Part shown: positions 36,285 to 44,756 of the stretch, in pieces
Layout: each line of letters starts with the position of its first letter
Numbering within the stretch: the stretch's first letter is position 1
NCBI GenBank assembly: GCA_019638355.1
Contig: JAHBTY010000001.1
Location: forward strand, 1,302,001-1,366,000
Length of the DNA: 64,000 nt
Direction of reading: 5' to 3'
DNA from: Cyclobacteriaceae bacterium
GTDB lineage: Bacteria; Bacteroidota; Bacteroidia; Cytophagales; Cyclobacteriaceae
Translations under genes and position numbers: made by a program
Notes under the pieces: generated by a model
The model's database searches: none
What the model was told of the DNA's origin: nothing
Seen by the model: the letters and a program-made list of their open reading frames with translations, nothing else

Positions 36285-36977
36285 TTAATCTTTCAACGCA
36301 AAAAACTGAATCATCATAGTGATGATTTCCTGCGAAGAGGTTAGGTAAAAAACATCAGGGTTTTCTTCGTTAAAACGCTCCAACTTTTTATTGTATTGCT
36401 CTTCCGAAAGACTATACAGTTCAATCAGTTTCTTTTTAGTTTCAGGATCGCTAATGGTTTTTCGATACGTTTCCGTGCGACTGAGTTCATCGCGTTTGTT
36501 TTTGGTTTTATCTTTTCCGCCAAGGCCAATAGTAATACCAGGGCCAAATACAGCAACCTCGTTGGGTGGAGGTTCCAACGTTTTATTTAAAGTCTTAACC
36601 TGTTTATTAGGGGGCAGATCTTTTTTCCAATCATCAATTCCTTTTATATCATAATCGCCATACACGGTTACATCTTTCAGCATGCGGCTGTCTTCGGCAA
36701 GTAAAATTCGCAGCCGATCGCCAGCCTTATTTACGCGATGTAAATGTGGCTTATGCCCCAGGCGTGTAAACACCAATGTATCGCCTAGCGAACAAGCAAT
36801 GCGAAACGTTCCGCTTTCGGAAGTAGAAATGCCAATGCCTTTGTTTTTAACCTGCACGGCTACAAAGGGAAGTGGTTGAAATGTGGCGGAATCCTGAACG
36901 ATGCCTGAAATACTAACCTGGGCTTTGCAACCCACGGAATAGATTAATGCCAAAATAAATAGCTGAAAAGTGCGCAC
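36285..36977 (-). CDS. Exported carboxypeptidase-regulatory-like domain protein
   Basis: A 230-residue exported protein with GTG start at 36977 and a signal peptide (about 1-19). Residues about 20-105 form a carboxypeptidase-D-regulatory-like beta-sandwich (ISGIVQDSATFQPLPFVAVQV). The remainder is charged and helical with no recognised domain (LELYSLSEEQYNKKLERF type sequence). Proteins of this layout are frequent in Bacteroidota and have no known function. It is the last of three minus-strand genes starting at rlmN. Confidence 0.75.
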   Translation of the reverse strand: MRTFQLFILALIYSVGCKAQVSISGIVQDSATFQPLPFVAVQVKNKGIGISTSESGTFRIACSLGDTLVFTRLGHKPHLHRVNKAGDRLRILLAEDSRMLKDVTVYGDYDIKGIDDWKKDLPPNKQVKTLNKTLEPPPNEVAVFGPGITIGLGGKDKTKNKRDELSRTETYRKTISDPETKKKLIELYSLSEEQYNKKLERFNEENPDVFYLTSSQEIITMMIQFFALKD

Positions 36978-37012
36978 GATAGTCTATAGATGATTCTCAA
37001 ATTAATTTAGTT

Positions 37013-38896
37013 TTAAAATAAGCCGTTGCAGTTTTCGCAATAGGTCTTTTTAAGGGTTGGATCTTTTAAAAGTTGAAAGGAAATACCTTCTTCGAATGAA
37101 GAATTGAATTGACTACAAAATCGAAATCGGTTTTGATTAACTGCATTTAGCATAATTGTTCTGTAACCTACTGATTGCAAATTTCGGGTATTGTAAATGG
37201 TAAGACTTAAATAATAGAACACCAGGTCTTCACTAGCCTGAATAGACTTTACGCGCTGTTGCAGCAAGCGGATAGCCCAATCGAACATACTATAATGCGA
37301 AAAATATTTGGCAAGGTTAACAAGATCAGCATCGTTTAGCTTAAGAGGTGTATAGGTTTGATAGATAAACTGCAGGGCTTTATCCTTGGCTGTGTAGTTT
37401 TGGTTTCGATGATGCACTTCCGATAAAATTATATGGTAATTTATTAACAAGCGCCTAACCAACGGATCAGGGATTTTCTTCGCCCGTAAGGCTTCAATTT
37501 GCTTTTTGAGATTGTCCAGCGGTTGCAGTAAGTCGGTATAGAGCCAGGCTTCTAAATGCAACGAGCATAGGTTATAATCTATTTTGGGATTACCGGGTAA
37601 AATTGTTTTTAACTTCTCAAAAACCTGAATAGCCTCGAACACATCGGTAGCGCCTATATCGTAAAGAAACGAAGCCCTGTTTAAAAGTAAACCACCCATT
37701 TCATTTGCTTCTGGAATAGTTAAGTCATGAAGAACGGAATCAGGTAACTCGCGTTTCCGGATTTTATAAAAAATAATTTGCTGCAAGTAGCGCGCTTCGT
37801 CTAGGTTTCGTTCCAGAATAGCTTGCTCAAAAAATTTTTTCAATTGTTGAGGGTCACTTTCGCGCATCGAAAGTCTTTTCTCTAACTGAATTACTACAAT
37901 TGCTTTGCGGTGATTTTTCAGAATGGGCTCCAGTTTGCTTTCCAGGTTATTCCGTGTAAGCTCTTGCTTCACTTCTTCTTTGGTAAGGCCGGCTAAATAT
38001 TTGTAGGGCGATAGTTGAATGTCGTTTAAAAAATCAACCCAGTTTTCAAACGTAGTAACCTGCGATTCTATTTTCTCTTTCTGGAAAGCCTGCAAGGCGC
38101 CCACCATACTTTCGGCTCGCTCTTGCTGCAGCTTTAAATTACGTTGATAATCGCCTTCAATTGACGTGTAGGCTTGAATGGAAATTTTACTGATGGCATA
38201 GTCCGTTATGTTTAGTGAATCAATCAGGGGCTGAACATCTTTTTGATTATAAATGCTTTTATTCCTTTCGAAAGGAATAGAAACTCGAATGGTTTTGTAT
38301 AGTGCCTTGTGCTTTTCTGTTAGCTGCGATTCGGTTAGGGTATCATAATACAAGCCTGTTTCCAGTAACTTCCAGCCGTGAAAATCTACGTTAACCATGC
38401 GGCCCGTGTAGCACAGGTATTTATCCTGCAGCAACAGGTAATTCGCCTCCAGCGATTGGCCCGCTAAAACATCGGGTATGGTTCCGATATTAATGGCGGC
38501 ATATAGACCGGGACTTTCCAACATGTTCTTTCGGATGTCATCGCGATACAAAGGTTTTAGTAAATAACCGGTGTGCGAAAACCATGTTGAGGCCGGAGCA
38601 GGCTCGCACCCAAATTGCGACTTTTGAACCAGGTCTATGGCAATGCCATCATTTTTGTCTTTGAATAGTTCGTCAAACCAATGCCTTCCGTTTATATACA
38701 CCCATACATCGTTGTTTTCAATACGGGGGCTTAACCGCACCTCTTTTGGAAACAATGCCAGTGAGGTTAAGATCTGGCGGCATTTATTTGCATCGCCTCG
38801 TGGGTCTTTTATATCGTAATTTCCTTCACTTACCCGTTGGGCCGAAATGTTTTGTATTACCGCACCAACAAAAATGATTAATAGCAGGAATCGCAT
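37013..38896 (-). CDS. Exported protein with OmpA-like segment, unknown function
   Basis: A 627-residue protein. The frame is open further upstream into rlmN, but the signal peptide MRFLLLIIFVGAVIQNISAQ begins at 38896, which is taken as the start, 40 bases after the rlmN stop. Residues about 205-270 (IRVSIPFERNKS, ISIQAYTSIEGDYQRN, QQERAESMVGAL) resemble the peptidoglycan-binding OmpA C-terminal domain. The C-terminal half (380-627) is helical and may be tetratricopeptide-like. A periplasmic or cell-surface structural role is possible. No closer family is recognised. Confidence 0.65.
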   Translation of the reverse strand: MRFLLLIIFVGAVIQNISAQRVSEGNYDIKDPRGDANKCRQILTSLALFPKEVRLSPRIENNDVWVYINGRHWFDELFKDKNDGIAIDLVQKSQFGCEPAPASTWFSHTGYLLKPLYRDDIRKNMLESPGLYAAINIGTIPDVLAGQSLEANYLLLQDKYLCYTGRMVNVDFHGWKLLETGLYYDTLTESQLTEKHKALYKTIRVSIPFERNKSIYNQKDVQPLIDSLNITDYAISKISIQAYTSIEGDYQRNLKLQQERAESMVGALQAFQKEKIESQVTTFENWVDFLNDIQLSPYKYLAGLTKEEVKQELTRNNLESKLEPILKNHRKAIVVIQLEKRLSMRESDPQQLKKFFEQAILERNLDEARYLQQIIFYKIRKRELPDSVLHDLTIPEANEMGGLLLNRASFLYDIGATDVFEAIQVFEKLKTILPGNPKIDYNLCSLHLEAWLYTDLLQPLDNLKKQIEALRAKKIPDPLVRRLLINYHIILSEVHHRNQNYTAKDKALQFIYQTYTPLKLNDADLVNLAKYFSHYSMFDWAIRLLQQRVKSIQASEDLVFYYLSLTIYNTRNLQSVGYRTIMLNAVNQNRFRFCSQFNSSFEEGISFQLLKDPTLKKTYCENCNGLF

Positions 38897-38936
38897 CGGT
38901 TTAAAGTTTGTACTGTAATCAACCAAACAAAAAAAG

Positions 38937-39986
38937 TCACGATTTATTCGCCAACTGCCCGCACGCAGCGTCAATATCTTTACCCCGGCTTTTCCGGATA
39001 CGCGTAGTGATGCCATTTTTTTCAAGCAGATCCATGTACATATTCAGCATGGCTTCATCTGCTTGTTGAAACTCGCCATCATCAATCGGGTTATATTCAA
39101 TCAGGTTAACCTTGGAAGGAACAAGCTTTGCAAACTTTAACAAGGCCTGGGCATGTTCAGGAGTGTCGTTTATTCCCTTCCATACCACATACTCGTATGT
39201 TACTTTGCTTTTTGTTTTTTGATACCAGTATTGCAAGGCCTCGGCTAATTCTTCCAACGAATTCGTATCGTTAATCGGCATTATGGAGGACCGCGTTTCA
39301 TTTAATGCTGCGTGCAATGAAACCGCCAGGTTAAACTTAGGATTATCATCTGCCATCTTTTTAATCATCTTGGCTACACCTACCGTAGAAACGGTAATGC
39401 GCCTGCTGGCCATGTTCAAACCTTTCGGTGATGTAATTTTTTCGATGGCGGCCATTACGTTGGCATAATTCAACATGGGTTCGCCCATGCCCATAAATAC
39501 TATGTTGGTAAGCGGGCGTCCAAAAAATAATTCGGATTGTTCGCGGATAGCAGCCACTTGATCATAAATTTCATCCACGCTTAAATTCCGTTGTCGTTTT
39601 AATCGCGCAGTAGCGCAAAATTTACAAGCCAAACTACAACCCACCTGCGATGAAACACAGGCCGTTATTCGTTTATCAGTTGGAATAAGCACCGATTCAA
39701 CTACCAGACCATCGTGCAACGTAACCGCATTTTTTATGGTGCCATCGGCACTGCGTTGCATGTTATCAACCTTAATGTGATTGATCACAAAGTTGGTCTT
39801 CAGCATCTCGCGGGTTTCCAGCGAGATGTTGGTCATCTGGTCAAAATCCTTAGCCGATTTTCTCCATAGCCATTCATATACCTGTTGGGCACGAAAAGCC
39901 TTGTCGCCCTTTTCTACAAAGAATGCTTTTAACTCTTCTAACTTAAGTTTGCGGATATCTCGTTTGGTATTAGCCAGATCAATCAT
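38937..39986 (-). CDS. rlmN: 23S rRNA (adenine-2-C)-methyltransferase RlmN
   Basis: A 349-residue radical SAM enzyme that methylates C2 of A2503 in 23S rRNA and, in other bacteria, A37 of some tRNAs. The iron-sulfur cluster binds Cys117, Cys121 and Cys124 (CSLACKFC). The two mechanism cysteines are Cys110 (ITACVSSQVG) and the C-terminal Cys342 (DAACGQL). FMGMGEP and ISTVG-like repeats are present. Length is normal. No resistance-type Cfr features are seen. Two exported-protein genes follow on the same strand. Confidence 0.95.
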   Translation of the reverse strand: MIDLANTKRDIRKLKLEELKAFFVEKGDKAFRAQQVYEWLWRKSAKDFDQMTNISLETREMLKTNFVINHIKVDNMQRSADGTIKNAVTLHDGLVVESVLIPTDKRITACVSSQVGCSLACKFCATARLKRQRNLSVDEIYDQVAAIREQSELFFGRPLTNIVFMGMGEPMLNYANVMAAIEKITSPKGLNMASRRITVSTVGVAKMIKKMADDNPKFNLAVSLHAALNETRSSIMPINDTNSLEELAEALQYWYQKTKSKVTYEYVVWKGINDTPEHAQALLKFAKLVPSKVNLIEYNPIDDGEFQQADEAMLNMYMDLLEKNGITTRIRKSRGKDIDAACGQLANKS

Positions 39987-40139
39987 GGTATTACTTCGAT
40001 AGTTGAAAGTATTACTGATATTAGCGAAAGATAACTATAGTTAGCTCTTGTAATATTTGGCTTAAAGTTACAACCTTTTAAATTTATGAGTGGGTAATTT
40101 ACTCTTACCTTGAAGGTATCAACAAAATCAAAAAAAGTT

Positions 40140-40176
40140 ATGAAAAAGTTTTACTCCACTCCGGTACAGTGCAATT
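40140..40176 (+). pseudogene. Frameshifted start of the following lipoprotein gene
   Basis: ATG at 40140 opens MKKFYSTPVQ, which runs out of frame with the downstream lipoprotein sequence. Removing one base from the A5 or T4 run at 40143-40152 would give MKKFTPLRYSAIVIALFFVAC, a complete lipoprotein signal peptide joined in frame to the next gene. A frameshift, sequencing error or homopolymer phase variation is therefore indicated. Confidence 0.6.
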
Positions 40177-41889
40177 GTGATTGCATTGTTTTTTGTAGCC
40201 TGCGAAAGCACTTCGGTTGAAGAACCCACACCAATCAATGAGTTTGGCGTTGAGTTTAAAAATGGGGCGCTTCGATTCCCGACCACAGAGAAATACATTG
40301 ATCTGGTAGAAACAGGAACCGATGCAACTAAATCGAAACTTGTAAGTTTTCTTGATAAAAAGGAAGATTATGTCTCTTTAAGAAAGTCGTATCTTGGCTT
40401 TAAAAGATCAGCAAGCGGCCGTACACTAAGTTCACAGGAAACTAAATTAGCGGAAAGCAATGAATTCTTGTCATCACTTCTAAATGAAGATGGTTTAATC
40501 TTAATTGGTGATAACTACTTTAAAGTGAATTTAGAATCAGAGAAGGTCTATGTTTTAAGTTCCAAGTTTGAGACATCCCAAAGTGATCTAAAAAATGAAA
40601 ATTCCAGTAATGGAAACATTATGGTTTTCTCAACCCATGATGATATCCTTGATTTAATTGAGGAAGGCACCAAAGGTACAATCAACGGTCGAGCAGAGTT
40701 TCTTTGCGGTGAAAGCGGAGCTCCCAGCAAAAAAGCTGACGGTTTCGATTACGAACCTATTTACTATGATTATCGTCAAGATAACAAAGTTGTTTATCAA
40801 AAGGCAGGTATCTATTTCTCTTTGCAGTCAAAAACAAAAATGCAAAACAAAAGCCTTACCGGGTTATGGGAAGATGCAGGTGCAACATATAATCAACAGC
40901 TCAATTATTACGTAAAATATGAACCCAAATGCAAGGGAGTAACGGAGCGTACAAATAATAAGACTGATGACGGTCCATCTAATGAATTAAATTATAGAGC
41001 TTACGAATCTACCCGCGGGCTACACAAATACAGATATGAAGCTGATTTCTTTGGACAAGGCTACTGGAGTCGTATTTATAGCATAGCCGATGGTTTTAGA
41101 AATTGTTTTTTTCTACTCCTACTCATTGTCTTTGCCCATAACCTTCATGGGCAAAGGCAATTATTTATTACTCCATCATTGGGTATGAATTTCCCGCTCA
41201 GCTACACCATTAACCCGGCTATTGGCGATGCTGGTTACCGTGCTAATGCATTCGATTTTGGAGCTTCTTTTGACTTGAGTTTACAATATCAGCTTAACCC
41301 AAAATGGATTTTGTTTGGCGGGGTTAAGGCCAGTGAAAATGTAGGATTTAGTTTTAAGTATGGCGATAAACAACAAGATAGTTTCTACGGTAAATTGAGT
41401 GTAGCAAACTACACCCCCAGCATTCCAATTGGTTTTATGCGGCACCTGATCACCCAAAAATGGGTTAAGCTGAAGAGAAGACATGCCATCATCGAGAATA
41501 TTTCAAGTGAAAAAAATGAAGATGTTTTGTATTTGATACTGTTCAGGCTTCGCCTACTTGGAGGAGTAAGTTATAGCTATGTGATGCCTGCTACTTATGA
41601 CAATCAATTGGATAGTTTTTCTGCTGGCACTTTTTTGAAGAGAGTTAATGACAGGAACTATTTTTCACCTTTTCTCGGCCTTAATTTTCAATTTTTCAAC
41701 TATCATAAAAATCATTTTCAAATTACGTTACTCTACAGCCAGGGACTAAGTAATATAATAACCGCAGATGTTGAATACCAATTAATGAGTGGCAATTACC
41801 AGGCTACTTTAGGCTCGCGGGGCTCTTACATTTCGTTGCAACTCGGCTACCCCATTAAGATTTATGATGCCTCAAAAAAGAAGCATTAG
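40177..41889 (+). CDS. Lipoprotein module fused in frame to an outer-membrane beta-barrel module (probably damaged gene)
   Basis: The open frame of 570 residues starts at a GTG inside a signal peptide (MIALFFVAC), because the true ATG at 40140 is out of frame. Residues 10 to about 305 form an unrecognised lipoprotein domain. At residue 308 a second signal-peptide-like stretch appears (RNCFFLLLLIVFAHNLHGQ), followed by a beta-barrel of porin type (LFITPSLGMNFPLSYTI to GSYISLQLGYPIKIY). Two genes seem to have been joined by a deletion that removed the stop of the first and the start of the second. A 10-bp inverted repeat lies at the internal signal region (41130-41156). No enzyme function is visible; the barrel resembles outer membrane proteins of the OMP_b-brl type. 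Expression of the whole protein is doubtful. Confidence 0.6.
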   Translation: MIALFFVACESTSVEEPTPINEFGVEFKNGALRFPTTEKYIDLVETGTDATKSKLVSFLDKKEDYVSLRKSYLGFKRSASGRTLSSQETKLAESNEFLSSLLNEDGLILIGDNYFKVNLESEKVYVLSSKFETSQSDLKNENSSNGNIMVFSTHDDILDLIEEGTKGTINGRAEFLCGESGAPSKKADGFDYEPIYYDYRQDNKVVYQKAGIYFSLQSKTKMQNKSLTGLWEDAGATYNQQLNYYVKYEPKCKGVTERTNNKTDDGPSNELNYRAYESTRGLHKYRYEADFFGQGYWSRIYSIADGFRNCFFLLLLIVFAHNLHGQRQLFITPSLGMNFPLSYTINPAIGDAGYRANAFDFGASFDLSLQYQLNPKWILFGGVKASENVGFSFKYGDKQQDSFYGKLSVANYTPSIPIGFMRHLITQKWVKLKRRHAIIENISSEKNEDVLYLILFRLRLLGGVSYSYVMPATYDNQLDSFSAGTFLKRVNDRNYFSPFLGLNFQFFNYHKNHFQITLLYSQGLSNIITADVEYQLMSGNYQATLGSRGSYISLQLGYPIKIYDASKKKH

Positions 41890-42025
41890 AAAAGCGCAGG
41901 ATTAGGTTGTAGAGGCTGGCACGTATTCGGTAGATGTTAACTGGTGATTAGTTAATGGTTGCCATGAGTCTGCTGTTTGCAGAATTCAAATTTATCATCG
42001 TATTTTTCACATCCGAAATTTATGT

Positions 42026-43102
42026 ATGGAAAAGAGCAACGCAATTGTAATTACGGCCGGATATTTAGACAGCAACAACGGAAAAACTGCCCACGGTTTG
42101 ATTCGGGGTACCGACAGGTACAACATTGTGGGCGTAATCGATCAAAATCATGCCGGCAAAGATGCCGGTGAAGTGTTGGATGGAAAACACCGTAACATTC
42201 CGGTTTTTGCTTCGATTGAAGAGTTTTCAAAAACATCCAAGCAACCCGCTAAGTATTGCATTATAGGTGTAGCCACCAAAGGCGGAATAATTCCGGATTC
42301 GCTTCGCGCAATTCTAAAGGATGGGTTGATACATGGTTATGGTTTAGTAAATGGGCTGCACGAATATGTTTCGGATATTCCGGAGTTAGCCGATTTTGCA
42401 CGGGCCCGCGGACTCGAAATAATTGACGTACGTAAGCCTAAAAAAGTGAAAGACCTGCATTTCTGGTCGGGTAAAATTAAAAGTGTGCATTGTCCTAAAG
42501 TGGCTGTGCTGGGTACCGATTGTGCGTTGGGGAAAAGAACTACAACCCGGTTCCTGGTGGAGGCTATGAAAAAAGCTGGCTATCGGGCCGAAATGATTTA
42601 CACCGGACAAACCGGATGGATGCAAGGTGCGAAGTATGGTTTTGTGTTCGACAGTACGTTAAACGATTTTATTTCGGGCGAGATGGAACATGCCGTAGTG
42701 CAATGCTGGGAAGAAGCCAAGCCTGATATTATTTTTATTGAAGGTCAATCTTCGCTGCGTAATCCAAGTGGCCCGGCTGGTGCCGAATGGATTGTTTCGG
42801 CTGATGCGAATGTGGTTGTGTTGCAACACAATCCGGCTCGCAAAAAATTTAAAGGTTTGGAAGATTATCCGGCTGACATTGCGCCAATAAAAGACGAGAT
42901 TGACCTGATCAAAATATATGGTGCCACAACGATAGCACTAACGGTTAATACCGATAAGATGACCGAAGCAGACGCGCGCGCTTACACGAAAGATCAGGAA
43001 CAGGCATTGGGAATTCCGGTGGTGTTGCCGTTAGAAGATGGTATTGACAGGTTAATACCAATCTTCAAGGACCTGATCGATAAATCAATTGCACAGGTTT
43101 AG
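42026..43102 (+). CDS. dgcN: DUF1611 protein, D-glutamate N-acetyltransferase (DgcN type)
   Basis: A 358-residue protein of the DUF1611 family, with an N-terminal Rossmann-like part (1-150) and a P-loop-like segment VLGTDCALGKRTTT at 161-174. DgcN of marine bacteria acetylates D-glutamate, after which the enolase-superfamily enzyme DgcA converts N-acetyl-D-glutamate to the L form. The next gene, 11 bases downstream, is such an enolase-superfamily protein, so the pair is complete here. The pair would feed D-glutamate, for example from peptidoglycan, into L-glutamate metabolism. The assignment rests on gene pairing and family. Confidence 0.85.
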   Translation: MEKSNAIVITAGYLDSNNGKTAHGLIRGTDRYNIVGVIDQNHAGKDAGEVLDGKHRNIPVFASIEEFSKTSKQPAKYCIIGVATKGGIIPDSLRAILKDGLIHGYGLVNGLHEYVSDIPELADFARARGLEIIDVRKPKKVKDLHFWSGKIKSVHCPKVAVLGTDCALGKRTTTRFLVEAMKKAGYRAEMIYTGQTGWMQGAKYGFVFDSTLNDFISGEMEHAVVQCWEEAKPDIIFIEGQSSLRNPSGPAGAEWIVSADANVVVLQHNPARKKFKGLEDYPADIAPIKDEIDLIKIYGATTIALTVNTDKMTEADARAYTKDQEQALGIPVVLPLEDGIDRLIPIFKDLIDKSIAQV

Positions 43103-43113
43103 TAAGAAATAAG

Positions 43114-44181
43114 ATGAAAATAAAAAACATAAAAGTTTGGTCGGCCGATCTGGGCAATACAAAACCCTACACCATTGCTTTTAAAACAGTGGATGAGGTT
43201 TTAAATGCGTTTGTGGAGATTACACTTGATAATGGTTTAACAGGTATTGGTGCCGGTAATCCCAGCGAGTATGTTACCGGTGAAAGTTTCGGGCAATGTA
43301 CAGAAGCACTTCAGGAAAAGAATATTCAGTTTTTGGTAGGTCGCGATATTCGTGAGCTCAATCAACTTACATTTGAGGTTTGGCAGAAACTACCCAAGAA
43401 CCCCGCTGCACGGGCTGCGCTGGATATTGCGCTTTACGATGCGTTTACAAAACACCTGAATATCCCCTTAGTAAAATTCTTAGGCCAGAAAATAAAATCC
43501 CTGCCTACATCCAACACCATTGGTATTAAGAATGTAGTTGAGACTTTGAAAGAAGCAAAAGAATACGGTGAACGAGGATTCACTATTCTAAAAGTGAAAC
43601 TCGGAAGAGATCTGGAAGAAGACATCGAGCGCATGGTAAAACTACGCGAAACCTTTGGTAAAAAATTTGTGATTCGTATTGATGCTAATCAAGGGTATAA
43701 TGTGGCGCAAACAATCGAGTTTTATAATCGCACTAAAGCGCTGGATATTGAGTTGATTGAGCAACCCCTTAAGGCTAAAGCCATAGAAGAAACGCGTACA
43801 CTTCCGGATGAGATCAGAAAGGTTATCGCAGCCGATGAATCTTTGTTATCACCTCATAACGCCCTTGAGCTTGTAAAACCCCCCTTAGCCACAGGTATTT
43901 TTAATATTAAGTTAATGAAATGCGGGGGTGTAAGTCAGGCATTAAAAATTGCAGACATTGCCCAGCATGCCGGTGTTGAATTGTTCTGGGGCTGTAACGA
44001 TGAAAGTATTGTGAGTATTACGGCAGCCCTGCACACAGCATTTGCAAGTGCCAACACAAAATATATCGACTTGGATGGCAGCCTCGATCTTGCAAAAGAT
44101 GAAGTAACCGGAGGTTTTATACTGAAAGATGGTGTAATGTATTGTTCCGATAAACCAGGTTTAGGGCTAGAAAGAATTTAA
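43114..44181 (+). CDS. dgcA: Enolase-superfamily epimerase, N-acetyl-D-glutamate racemase (DgcA type)
   Basis: A 355-residue member of the muconate-lactonizing / dipeptide-epimerase group. Catalytic lysines are Lys160 or Lys162 (LKVKLG) and Lys266 (NIKLMK). Magnesium ligands are Asp190 (RIDANQG), Glu216 (IEQP) and Asp241 (AADES). Older annotation would call it L-Ala-D/L-Glu epimerase. The DUF1611 gene directly upstream favours N-acetylglutamate racemase, but dipeptide epimerase cannot be excluded. It is followed after 3 bases by a redoxin gene, so four genes form one operon. Confidence 0.82.
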   Translation: MKIKNIKVWSADLGNTKPYTIAFKTVDEVLNAFVEITLDNGLTGIGAGNPSEYVTGESFGQCTEALQEKNIQFLVGRDIRELNQLTFEVWQKLPKNPAARAALDIALYDAFTKHLNIPLVKFLGQKIKSLPTSNTIGIKNVVETLKEAKEYGERGFTILKVKLGRDLEEDIERMVKLRETFGKKFVIRIDANQGYNVAQTIEFYNRTKALDIELIEQPLKAKAIEETRTLPDEIRKVIAADESLLSPHNALELVKPPLATGIFNIKLMKCGGVSQALKIADIAQHAGVELFWGCNDESIVSITAALHTAFASANTKYIDLDGSLDLAKDEVTGGFILKDGVMYCSDKPGLGLERI

Positions 44182-44184
44182 AGT

Positions 44185-44754
44185 ATGAATAGTGCCAGGT
44201 TGATTTGGGTATTAACGTTCATATTGAATTTGAACGGCTTTGGTCAGAGCCATTCACATGGTAATGAAGGCTTACAAAAAATTAATCCGCCCAAAAGTAT
44301 TGTAGTTTTTATGGCTGTAGATTGCCCGGTAACTCAAAAGTATATGAGTACGATCAAGGCTTTGGCATTGCAATTTCAAAATAGGATTTCAGTTACAGGT
44401 TGTTTTCCGGCTGGGTTAACCAGGCAACAAGAAAAACAATTTCGAAGCGAGTATAACATTCCGGCTTTAATAAGATTGGTAGATGACAAATCTCACCGAA
44501 TAACGAAGAAATTAGCGGCCACCATTACGCCCGAAGTTTTTTTGCTGAGTGGGAGCGAAGAAGTTCTTTACTCCGGAGCAATTGATAACTGGTTTTTTGA
44601 ATTGGGACGATACCGCCCTGAAATAACCGAGCACTATTTACTGGATGCAATAACGGCTACTTTAAATCAAACAACTCCGGCAGTCACCAAAACAACCGCT
44701 ATTGGTTGTTTTATACAACAAAAGAGAGACGATAAAAATCATCACCAACACTAA
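44185..44754 (+). CDS. Exported thioredoxin-fold (redoxin-like) protein
   Basis: A 189-residue protein with a signal peptide (about 1-20) and a thioredoxin-like domain. The active-site region VFMAVDCPVTQKY has a single cysteine (Cys47) instead of CxxC, a form seen in redoxin domains that accompany copper or cytochrome proteins. The N-terminal HSHGN and C-terminal HHQH are histidine-rich and could bind metal. Two bases separate it from the downstream cytochrome/copper monooxygenase gene, and fused versions of these domains occur elsewhere. It may deliver copper or keep thiols reduced for that partner; this is inference. Confidence 0.75.
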   Translation: MNSARLIWVLTFILNLNGFGQSHSHGNEGLQKINPPKSIVVFMAVDCPVTQKYMSTIKALALQFQNRISVTGCFPAGLTRQQEKQFRSEYNIPALIRLVDDKSHRITKKLAATITPEVFLLSGSEEVLYSGAIDNWFFELGRYRPEITEHYLLDAITATLNQTTPAVTKTTAIGCFIQQKRDDKNHHQH

Positions 44755-44756
44755 CT

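Noticed and set aside
38897-39025. Extension of the OmpA-like protein frame into rlmN
   Set aside because: A good signal peptide starts at 38896, and the extra residues overlap the catalytic C-terminus of RlmN.
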